IMG/VR virus record: IMGVR_UViG_3300043775_002663 | Coordinates: 1 to 20,082 of that record | Strand: one strand, 5' to 3' | DNA: 20,082 nt | From: a virus | Part shown: positions 14,199 to 19,681 of the stretch, one piece after another | Position numbering within the stretch: the stretch's first letter is position 1 | How the letters are laid out: the number at the start of each line of letters is the position of its first letter | Notes under the pieces: generated by a model | The model's input: only the letters and a program-made list of their open reading frames with translations | What the model was told of the DNA's origin: nothing | Database searches by the model: none | Translations under genes and position numbers: made by a program

Positions 14199-14584
14199 TA
14201 AAAAAATATCCTGACAATATAGTTTATAATGAAGAGACTGGTAAATTCGACGCCAATTTAAAGAACTATCCGACAACAGTGGGATCACAAAAGTTTGATC
14301 CCATTATTGTCGATAAAAGTGAAGGGGTAAAGGCTGATAAATATTTTAATAGTAGACTAAACGAATTAAAAAAAGAATACGAAACATTAGTCAGTAAATA
14401 TGTTGATACAAAATTAGTCTATGAATCAGATTACAACTTCCAACCAATAGTTGGGGAAACTTATCATCTATACGAAAGAAAAAATGGGAGTAAATTTTTA
14501 AGTATTATACCACCTAGTGAATGGAAACAAAGTTATGTCGGTTCCTATTTATTATTAAATAACGGTACTTGGGAAAAATTATAA
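14195..14584 (+). CDS. DUF2452 family protein
   Basis: This 129-residue protein starts with GTG overlapping the upstream TGA (GTGA at 14195-14198). It has DNIVYNEETGKFDANLKNYPTTVG near the N-terminus, a helical middle (LNELKKEYETLVSKY) and VGETYHLYERKNGSKFLSIIPPSEW in the last third, ending with a GSYLLLNNGTWEKL segment. I recognise this as DUF2452, a family found in phages and marine Bacteroidota with unknown function. Its 3' end overlaps the convergent ADP-ribosyltransferase-like gene by 6 nt. Confidence 0.88.
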   Translation: MIKKYPDNIVYNEETGKFDANLKNYPTTVGSQKFDPIIVDKSEGVKADKYFNSRLNELKKEYETLVSKYVDTKLVYESDYNFQPIVGETYHLYERKNGSKFLSIIPPSEWKQSYVGSYLLLNNGTWEKL

Positions 14585-15406
14585 CTCCTCTACCTTAATT
14601 ATTTTCACACCCATACCTTTATTTTTAAGGGTAATCTCTTCTTCATGTGGGTACAATATATTGTTTGATAATGTTTCCATAACATTTACCATTAATTTTT
14701 CTGCAGATACAGTTAATAAGAAAACCTTTTCCCCTCTACAGTCACCTGCGATACTACCTTTTCTATAATGATTATTCTTAAGATTGTTTTTATTTAAAGA
14801 ATAGTGTGAACCCACCTTTGACAAATTTATTTCTTCTTCAGAATCGGAACAAATTATCCTATATAAGATTAAAGGGGATTTTAAATTATTTAGATAAGAA
14901 ACTAATTCTATTAATTCATCAATAGCGTAATCTACATCATAACCCATATAGTCATAATCTTTCATTAGTTTACTAATATCATTTTTAGATAATTTATATT
15001 TACTAACATTAGATTCCATAGTTTCATTTATTGGGCTATCACTAATAAAAGGTTCATAATATTTTTTATATAATTTAGGGAAAAAATAGTATATCATAAA
15101 AATAGTTAACAATTCCCCATTATTATCGTTAGGTACATTATATTCTTTTCTTAAACTATCAAACACCAATGAGGGTAATTTATGAGATGCGGTTATCAAC
15201 CTCTTCGAATCGTACCTTAATATATTTTGTAAATAATTCTGACTAACGTTTATAGATGTTCTGTGACAACTACCATCACGAAAACAAAAATTTATAAAAT
15301 CTTCACCATCTAAAGAAGTATACCTATCTACCAATAAATCAGATAATTTTTCAAACAGTCTTTCGAACCCACTTTTTTTTACTATATCTATATAATCTAT
15401 TCCCAA
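14579..15406 (-). CDS. Probable phage ADP-ribosyltransferase (ART fold)
   Basis: This 275-residue protein starts at TTG (MGIDYIDIVKK); no in-frame ATG occurs before residue 102, and an in-frame TAA lies three codons before the TTG. The C-terminal part fits the R-S-E class of ADP-ribosyltransferases: LILYRII (Arg183), GSHYSLNK (Ser200/Ser203), a strand VFLLTV (228-233) and LYPHEEEITL (ExE at 255-257). Such enzymes move ADP-ribose from NAD to host proteins; T4 Alt and ModA are the classical phage examples and modify RNA polymerase. The N-terminal 130 residues are unrecognised, and an INE sequence (126-128) marks a possible boundary. The target here is unknown. It runs opposite to its neighbours and converges on DUF2452 with a 6 nt overlap. 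Confidence 0.75.
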   Translation of the reverse strand: MGIDYIDIVKKSGFERLFEKLSDLLVDRYTSLDGEDFINFCFRDGSCHRTSINVSQNYLQNILRYDSKRLITASHKLPSLVFDSLRKEYNVPNDNNGELLTIFMIYYFFPKLYKKYYEPFISDSPINETMESNVSKYKLSKNDISKLMKDYDYMGYDVDYAIDELIELVSYLNNLKSPLILYRIICSDSEEEINLSKVGSHYSLNKNNLKNNHYRKGSIAGDCRGEKVFLLTVSAEKLMVNVMETLSNNILYPHEEEITLKNKGMGVKIIKVEEL

Positions 15407-15411
15407 AATAC

Positions 15412-15442
15412 TTTATTTTATAAAAATAAATATCTATAATTG
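15412..15442 (+). promoter_or_regulatory. Weak Bacteroidota-type promoter before thymidine kinase
   Basis: TATAATTG (15435-15442) has one mismatch to TAnnTTTG and lies 14 nt before the start. The upstream element is poor (TTTA at 15412-15415, 19 nt spacing). It is the only candidate in the 50-nt divergent gap. Confidence 0.4.
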
Positions 15443-15456
15443 TAATAAAATTGTAG

Positions 15457-16038
15457 ATGGCAAAATTATATTTTAGGTACTCAACAATGGGTGCTGGTAA
15501 ATCATTAGACTTATTGAAAACTGCATATAACTATGATGAGAGAGAAAAAAATGTAATTCTTTTCACGTCTTGTTTAGATAATAGACATGGAACTAAAAAA
15601 GTTGCGTCTCGTGTAGGAATAAGTAGAGAGGCACACGTTTTTGATGAGACTACTAACATATTCCAATTTGTAACAGAAAACTGTTATGGTTGTGATTGTG
15701 TGTTGATTGACGAATCACAGTTCTTAACTAAAGATCAGGTGTGGCAATTAACTAAAATTGTGGATGAGTTGGAGTGTGATGTTATCACATACGGTTTGAG
15801 GTCAGATTTTAAAGCGGAGCCATTCGAAGGATCAATTTATCTTATGACTTGGGCAGATGAAATTGAGGAATTAAAAACAGTATGCAAATATGGTAGTAAA
15901 GCCTCTATGAATATGAGACTTAATAATGACATACCTGTTTTTGATGGTAATAAAGTTATGATAGGTGGTAATGATTCTTACTTACCAGTTTGTAGAACAC
16001 ATTATAAAAAAATGAAAGAAAAATATGGAAATTCTTAA
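15457..16038 (+). CDS. tdk: Thymidine kinase
   Basis: This 193-residue enzyme phosphorylates thymidine to dTMP. It carries the P-loop STMGAGKS (9-16), the DESQF motif (85-89, with Glu86 the expected base), YGLRSDFKAEPFEGS (112-126, the lasso/substrate region) and the C-terminal MNMRLNND...MIGGNDSYLPVCRTHY (152-183). It is a type II thymidine kinase of normal length. Of the four usual zinc ligands, Cys143, Cys179 and His182 are present; the second Cys of the first pair is Gly146, so zinc binding may be altered. The last 14 nt overlap the thioesterase gene, which suggests an operon. Confidence 0.95.
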   Translation: MAKLYFRYSTMGAGKSLDLLKTAYNYDEREKNVILFTSCLDNRHGTKKVASRVGISREAHVFDETTNIFQFVTENCYGCDCVLIDESQFLTKDQVWQLTKIVDELECDVITYGLRSDFKAEPFEGSIYLMTWADEIEELKTVCKYGSKASMNMRLNNDIPVFDGNKVMIGGNDSYLPVCRTHYKKMKEKYGNS

Positions 16039-16432
16039 CACTCACCCAATTAAAAAATCAGATTTAGGGTTTCACGGTAATCTGTTTGGTGGTAAATTAC
16101 TTGCTTGGATTGATGCTTCTGCTGCAGGTTACTCGATGCAGTTATGTGATACACCCAGAATGGTTACAGTAAGTATTGATCAATGTAATTTTGAGAGGCC
16201 TGCAAAGGAAAGTCAACTACTAAAAATATACGCTAAACCTATGAAGGTTGGTACCACATCTATGACACTATATATGGAGGCTAGAGCACATAACGTTTAC
16301 ACAGGTAAACAAGATTTAGTTCTTAAAACTAACATAACATTTGTTCAAATAGATGAAGGTGGTAACCCTATACCATTAGGTGAAAAGGCTAGAAGAAGAA
16401 TCGATAGTATGATAGAAACCCCAATTAAGTAA
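16025..16432 (+). CDS. Hotdog-fold acyl-CoA thioesterase
   Basis: This 135-residue protein has the hallmark of the acyl-CoA thioester hydrolase (YciA/ACOT) branch of hotdog enzymes: DLGFHGNLFGGKLLAWIDASAAG (13-35), with the expected catalytic Asp30 on the hotdog helix. It continues with VTVSIDQCNFERPAK (47-61) and the second strand set KVGTTSMTLYMEARAHN (74-90), then NITFVQIDEGGNPIPL (103-118). These enzymes hydrolyse acyl-CoA to free fatty acid and CoA. A host lipid-metabolism enzyme on a phage is unusual, although the length and motifs look intact. The start lies inside the thymidine kinase gene (14 nt overlap), so it is translated from the same message. Confidence 0.88.
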   Translation: MEILNTHPIKKSDLGFHGNLFGGKLLAWIDASAAGYSMQLCDTPRMVTVSIDQCNFERPAKESQLLKIYAKPMKVGTTSMTLYMEARAHNVYTGKQDLVLKTNITFVQIDEGGNPIPLGEKARRRIDSMIETPIK

Positions 16433-16448
16433 TATTTTTAAAAACTCA

Positions 16449-16480
16449 TTTGTTTTTTAGAATATAATGTTGTATATTTG
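16449..16480 (+). promoter_or_regulatory. Bacteroidota-type promoter for the sigma factor gene
   Basis: TTTG at 16449-16452 and TATATTTG at 16473-16480 are exactly 20 nt apart. The start codon is 11 nt downstream. The sigma factor would be made from a host-recognised promoter, consistent with early or middle expression. Confidence 0.88.
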
Positions 16481-16491
16481 TTAAAAAAAAT

Positions 16492-17004
16492 ATGGATAAT
16501 TTAAATCTCATTAACAGTAATACTCTATCCCAATCTAAATTCTATGAATCATATAAAATTTTAGGGTACGATACTGTTAAAAGATATATTAAAGATGAAT
16601 TTGATAGGGATGAAGTTGTCCAACAAGGATTTATAAAAATATTTAAATTAATTGATACACCAATAGATGTAAAAAATTTAAACGGTTATCTATATAAGAT
16701 TTTTAGAAATTGTGCCTTAGATCATTTAAGAAAGAAAAAATATACTTATGAGTATGATGACAATTTACACTTTGATACTATTGATGAGGTAGATTGTAAA
16801 CAAGATATGTTGACAGATATTGATGAAGAAATTGAAAAATTGAGTCCTATGTATAATTTAGTTTTTAAATGTTATCACATAGAAAATATGTCACATAAAG
16901 ACATCTCAAAAAAATTGGGTATTTGTGAAGGTACATCTAAATCTAATTTACATAAGGCAACTAAGAGAATACAAAACAAATTAAAAACTAAAATATATGA
17001 ATAA
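16492..17004 (+). CDS. Phage-encoded ECF-type RNA polymerase sigma factor
   Basis: This 170-residue protein has the two-domain ECF layout. Sigma region 2 spans about 15-82, with DRDEVVQQGFIKIFKLID (38-55) and NGYLYKIFRNCALDHLRKK (64-82), the latter being the -10-binding and DNA-melting part. An acidic linker (84-110) follows. Region 4 spans about 112-165, with LSPMYNLVFKCYHIENMS (117-134) and the helix-turn-helix HKDISKKLGICEGTSKSNLHKA (135-156). There is no region 1 or 3. It should redirect host RNA polymerase to phage promoters; the TATTTATA boxes in this window are the obvious candidates, but that link is inference. It has its own strong host-like promoter. The last 8 nt overlap the small lipoprotein gene. 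No anti-sigma gene is seen next to it. Confidence 0.93.
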   Translation: MDNLNLINSNTLSQSKFYESYKILGYDTVKRYIKDEFDRDEVVQQGFIKIFKLIDTPIDVKNLNGYLYKIFRNCALDHLRKKKYTYEYDDNLHFDTIDEVDCKQDMLTDIDEEIEKLSPMYNLVFKCYHIENMSHKDISKKLGICEGTSKSNLHKATKRIQNKLKTKIYE

Positions 17005-17122
17005 AATGTTAATCATTGTAGGGATACTTTTATTGTGTTCTTGCGCGTCTACAAAAAAAACTGAATGTGATGCATATGGTAAGAGTAATGTAACAGAGTT
17101 AAAGTCTAATAAAACAAAGTAA
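16997..17122 (+). CDS. Small phage lipoprotein (41 residues)
   Basis: The ATG at 16997 overlaps the end of the sigma factor gene by 8 nt and the frame runs to TAA at 17120-17122. The product begins MNKMLIIVGILLLCSCAST: a basic start, a hydrophobic core and a lipobox (LCSC, Cys16 as the likely lipidated residue). The mature peptide has about 26 residues including ECDAYGKS and a polar Lys-rich end. A CDAYG motif appears on other very small phage and Bacteroidota lipoproteins that I recall. It should end up anchored in a membrane, and could serve superinfection exclusion or lysis control, which is speculation. The next gene starts 3 nt downstream. Confidence 0.8.
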   Translation: MNKMLIIVGILLLCSCASTKKTECDAYGKSNVTELKSNKTK

Positions 17123-17125
17123 AAT

Positions 17126-17365
17126 ATGTTAGATAAAATTTTAGAATGGTTTCCTGAAGAAGATATTCTTAAGGCGGATGGTTTCGATGAGGCAATCATA
17201 GGTATTGAAACTAATGAAATGAGGTTAATTTACTCAGTCAGTAAGTGTATACAAATACTATGTAGAGATATGAACGAAGAAGAGGCGGTAGAATTTTTTG
17301 ACTTTAATGTTAGGGGTAGTTATGTGGGTGATAAAACACCTATATGGTGTGTTGATGATCTTTAA
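17126..17365 (+). CDS. Small conserved phage protein, unknown function
   Basis: This 79-residue protein carries ADGFDEAIIGIETN (17-30), YSVSKCIQIL (36-45), EEEAVEFFDFNVRGSYVGD (51-69) and KTPIWCVDD (70-78). I recall this pattern (DGFDEAI followed by FNVxGxYVGxxTP) in small proteins of many phages, without known function. It lies 3 nt after the lipoprotein gene and 6 nt before the next gene, in the operon led by the sigma factor. Confidence 0.8.
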   Translation: MLDKILEWFPEEDILKADGFDEAIIGIETNEMRLIYSVSKCIQILCRDMNEEEAVEFFDFNVRGSYVGDKTPIWCVDDL

Positions 17366-17371
17366 ATATAT

Positions 17372-17632
17372 ATGGATTGTTATAATTGTAAATTCAGAGG
17401 TGGTGTAATTGGTAGTGCACATTCTTCTTGTAAAGTGATATCCCAAACCAACACTGAAAATTCGTCTATGTTGGAGTTGTTACTATCTACACATCAAGTT
17501 AGATTAACTGCGGATGAAAAGGATTTAGTAGAACTTAACCCAAACGGTATTAGTAATGGTTGGGCTAATTGGCCATTAGATTTTGATCCTGTTTGGGTTG
17601 ATAGTTGTAAATTTTATAGCGAAAAACAATAG
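17372..17632 (+). CDS. Small Cys-rich phage protein (GxxNGWAxWPLDFDPxWVxxC motif)
   Basis: This 86-residue protein begins MDCYNCKFRGGVIGSAHSSC (cysteines 3, 6 and 20) and ends with GISNGWANWPLDFDPVWVDSCKF (54-76). Four cysteines and a His suggest a small metal-binding site. I recall the two motifs together in phage hypothetical proteins. The function is unknown. It is the last gene of the sigma-factor operon; the following gap contains a TATTTATA box. Confidence 0.78.
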   Translation: MDCYNCKFRGGVIGSAHSSCKVISQTNTENSSMLELLLSTHQVRLTADEKDLVELNPNGISNGWANWPLDFDPVWVDSCKFYSEKQ

Positions 17633-17639
17633 TATGTTA

Positions 17640-17647
17640 TATTTATA
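17640..17647 (+). promoter_or_regulatory. TATTTATA box before the holin-like gene
   Basis: The octamer TATTTATA, within TTATATTTATATTATA, lies 31 nt before the start at 17679. No TAnnTTTG element is visible in the same 46-nt gap. It is one of five such boxes found before genes in this window. Confidence 0.42.
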
Positions 17648-17678
17648 TTATAATAACAAACTATAAAAACTTTATATT

Positions 17679-17849
17679 ATGAGTAAAGAACAAATTTTAG
17701 GACTTATCAGACACATATTGACATCTGTGGGTGGTGCAGTAATTATGTTGGGTTATTTCGATGAGGCGATTGTTACTGAAGTTACTGGTGGATTGATGAC
17801 TGCGGTTGGTTTCGTATGGTCAGTCATAGACAAGTATAAGGCATCTTAA
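17679..17849 (+). CDS. Small holin-like membrane protein (56 residues)
   Basis: The frame runs from ATG at 17679 to TAA at 17847-17849. The product begins MSKEQILGLIRHILTSVGGA, continues with a hydrophobic stretch, then YFDEAIVTEVTGGLMTAVGF and VWSVIDKYKAS. This fits the short phage holin family (Pam3-gp28-like): an N-terminal helix with the RHILTSVGG pattern, a break near FDEA, and a second hydrophobic helix ending WSVIDK. Holins form the membrane pores that time lysis. The assignment rests on recall of the family pattern. The gene is preceded by a TATTTATA box and followed by a strong terminator, so it can be expressed as a single unit. No endolysin gene is visible nearby. Confidence 0.78.
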   Translation: MSKEQILGLIRHILTSVGGAVIMLGYFDEAIVTEVTGGLMTAVGFVWSVIDKYKAS

Positions 17850-17871
17850 AAAAATAAAAAATAATATTTTT

Positions 17872-17904
17872 AATCCATATAGAATTCTATATGGATTTTT
17901 TTTT
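17872..17904 (+). terminator. Intrinsic terminator after the holin-like gene
   Basis: A perfect 11-bp stem (17872-17882 with 17887-17897) closes an AATT loop, and T residues run to 17904. The whole 26 nt is a perfect palindrome, so it could also stop transcription from the other side, though no minus-strand gene is near. Confidence 0.9.
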
Positions 17905-17913
17905 GCTTAATTA

Positions 17914-17945
17914 TTTGTTTTTATGAAAATAAAATACTATATTTG
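17914..17945 (+). promoter_or_regulatory. Bacteroidota-type promoter for the two-TM/SPFH operon
   Basis: TTTG at 17914-17917 and TATATTTG at 17938-17945 are exactly 20 nt apart, directly after the terminator. The start codon follows 18 nt later. Confidence 0.88.
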
Positions 17946-17963
17946 TACCACTAAAAAGTTTAT

Positions 17964-18158
17964 ATGAAATATTTTAAAATTTTATTGATGTGGTTTGGGT
18001 TTATGGTAATGACATCATTATACGGTGAGTACATCGTAAGTAGAGAGGTAAATGGGTTTATCCAACTTTTAGGTTTCGCACTGTTGGTTATTACCCTAAT
18101 ATTTTTAGGAGACGAAACAATTAATGTATTATTTAAAAACAAAAAAGAAGAAAAATGA
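17964..18158 (+). CDS. Small two-TM membrane protein
   Basis: This 64-residue protein has two hydrophobic helices (about 4-22 and 33-50) separated by a short polar loop (GEYIVSREVNGF), with a basic C-terminus (KNKKEEK) predicted in the cytoplasm. I recognise no family. It overlaps the SPFH gene by 4 nt (ATGA at 18155-18158), and both follow one promoter, so it probably partners the SPFH protein in the inner membrane. This link is inference from gene order. Confidence 0.75.
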   Translation: MKYFKILLMWFGFMVMTSLYGEYIVSREVNGFIQLLGFALLVITLIFLGDETINVLFKNKKEEK

Positions 18159-19084
18159 TTGGACTTAGTATTTTTATTTTAGGATTATTATTTGCAGGGT
18201 TTACTGCATACAAAACAAAAAATCAAATGACTGGTGGTAAATGGAATGAGTTTCAACTCAAATGGTTACTTAAACCAATAGGTATTTTATTACTATCCAT
18301 TATCATTGCGTTAGTACAACCTTTCACTATTGAAAGGGTTGATACAGGTTATAAAGGTTTAAAGATAAACCTAACTGGTGGACAAAGAGGTGTATCAGAC
18401 TATCAGTATAAAACAGGATGGGTAATGTATAACTCTTGGACTGAGCAAGTTAAAGAATTCCCCCTATACCAACAACACATCGAATACGATGAACAAACTG
18501 TTATCACAAAAGGTGGGTTTGCTGCGACGATTAAACCATCCTTTAACTATTCTTTGAGAGAGGATGCTATTGGAGATATGTTTGTTAATCTAAGATTGGA
18601 AACCAAAGCAATTGAACAAGGTTGGTTGAAAAATGCAATTGTATCTTCAGTTAATGATGTGGCAAACAGATGGGAAGTAGATGCCATTTTTAATCAGAGA
18701 GAACAGTTTGAAGCTGCAATTGTGGCAGAGTGTAATAAGAGAGTGGAGCAGTGGTTTTTAGTGTCCCAATTAAGAACTAATATTATTCCACCAACATCTT
18801 TACAACAGGCTATTGAGGGTAAAACTAAGGCAGTACAAGAGGCACAAGCCGCACAACAAAGAACATTAGTGGCACAAGCAGAGGCACAAGAAAAGATGGC
18901 AATTGCTAGAGGTGACTCCGCAAAAACTATCATCAATGCAAACGCAGCAGCACTCGCAATGAAGATTAAACAAAAGGAATTGACTCCTTTATACGTTGAG
19001 TTTGTTAAGGCATCTGCTTGGAATGGTGCGCTACCGACTACTATGGCTGGTGGATCAGGAACTTTCTTAAATATAAAGAATTAA
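18155..19084 (+). CDS. SPFH / prohibitin-like membrane protein
   Basis: This 309-residue protein has two N-terminal hydrophobic segments (about 2-18 and 41-56), then an SPFH (Band 7) domain from about 58 to 215: IERVDTGYKGLKINLTGG (59-76), VKEFPLYQQHIEYDEQTVITKGG (99-121) and the NAIVSSVNDVANRW helix (160-173). A long Ala/Gln/Glu-rich coiled coil (216-270) follows. The C-terminus (WNGALPTTMAGG) matches the typical end of prohibitin-like proteins (W-D/N-G-x-L-P). Such proteins assemble into large rings on membranes and organise lipids or proteases. In a phage it could protect or remodel the host membrane, or interfere with the host FtsH/HflKC system; this is inference. It is coupled to the upstream two-TM gene and ends at a terminator. 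Confidence 0.9.
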   Translation: MIGLSIFILGLLFAGFTAYKTKNQMTGGKWNEFQLKWLLKPIGILLLSIIIALVQPFTIERVDTGYKGLKINLTGGQRGVSDYQYKTGWVMYNSWTEQVKEFPLYQQHIEYDEQTVITKGGFAATIKPSFNYSLREDAIGDMFVNLRLETKAIEQGWLKNAIVSSVNDVANRWEVDAIFNQREQFEAAIVAECNKRVEQWFLVSQLRTNIIPPTSLQQAIEGKTKAVQEAQAAQQRTLVAQAEAQEKMAIARGDSAKTIINANAAALAMKIKQKELTPLYVEFVKASAWNGALPTTMAGGSGTFLNIKN

Positions 19085-19113
19085 AATAAAAAATACCTCA
19101 TATAAACTTAATT

Positions 19114-19146
19114 AAATCCATACGAAAGTGTGGATTTTTTATTTTT
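19114..19146 (+). terminator. Intrinsic terminator after the SPFH gene
   Basis: A 10-bp stem (19114-19123 with 19128-19137, one T-G wobble) closes a GAAA tetraloop. T residues follow (19135-19140, then 19142-19146). The GNRA loop makes it especially stable. Confidence 0.9.
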
Positions 19147-19152
19147 GTGTAG

Positions 19153-19160
19153 TATTTATA
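19153..19160 (+). promoter_or_regulatory. TATTTATA box before the 19181 gene
   Basis: The octamer TATTTATA lies 20 nt before the start and a few bases after the preceding terminator, so transcription must restart here. No TAnnTTTG element is visible at this position. Confidence 0.45.
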
Positions 19161-19180
19161 TGTAGTAAGATATTTTATAT

Positions 19181-19666
19181 ATGGAAAATTTAAATGAAGA
19201 AATAGACAGAATCAAAAAGTTAATGTTATTTGAGTCCTCTGAAGTTAAATCTGATGTTGAAACAGATACTGAAGAAACTGAAAATGTTACTGACAATGAA
19301 GATGAAGGTGATAAAAATTTTATGGTTTATGGTGATACCGTAATAAAAGTTTCTGGTGGTTGGTTAAAAGATAATAAAAATAGATTAGGGTGTGTTAAGG
19401 TTGAAAAACCATTTTATATGGGTGGTGGAGATTTTGCTCAGGGTATAAAAAAATTAGTCCAAAGAGTGAAAGGTAATGTGGTTGCCGAACCAGTAAATGC
19501 TATTAGTTTATATGATGAAATTAAATTGACTAAAGATGAGAAAAATGATTTAGTAAAAAAATGGGAATCTAATAAGGTTTATAGTAAAGAACAGTCAGGT
19601 GCGGTAATTAAAATAGGTAGAACAGACGGATTAAAAAATTACTGTAAAAATGAATGGGGTGGTTAA
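19181..19666 (+). CDS. Phage protein with capsid-targeting-like leader and acidic linker
   Basis: This 161-residue protein begins with a charged amphipathic leader (MENLNEEIDRIKKLMLFE, residues 1-18). A highly acidic, probably disordered stretch follows (20-46, rich in Glu, Asp and Thr). A compact domain begins near residue 47 (FMVYGDTVIKVSGGWLKDN), with KPFYMGGGDFAQGIKKLV, a helical middle and a final GLKNYCKNEWGG. I recall the EIDRIKKLM leader on many phage proteins. The domain is unrecognised. The TATTTATA box and terminator upstream suggest independent expression. A role inside the capsid is inferred from the leader only. Confidence 0.8.
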   Translation: MENLNEEIDRIKKLMLFESSEVKSDVETDTEETENVTDNEDEGDKNFMVYGDTVIKVSGGWLKDNKNRLGCVKVEKPFYMGGGDFAQGIKKLVQRVKGNVVAEPVNAISLYDEIKLTKDEKNDLVKKWESNKVYSKEQSGAVIKIGRTDGLKNYCKNEWGG

Positions 19667-19681
19667 TATAGCATAAAAGTT

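Noticed and set aside
17872-17897. Perfect 26-nt palindrome as an operator or attachment site
   Set aside because: The T-run that follows and its place just after a stop codon make an intrinsic terminator the simpler explanation.
18694-18936. Minus-strand Cys/Ala-rich open frame
   Set aside because: It is the shadow of the Ala/Gln-rich coiled coil of the SPFH gene.
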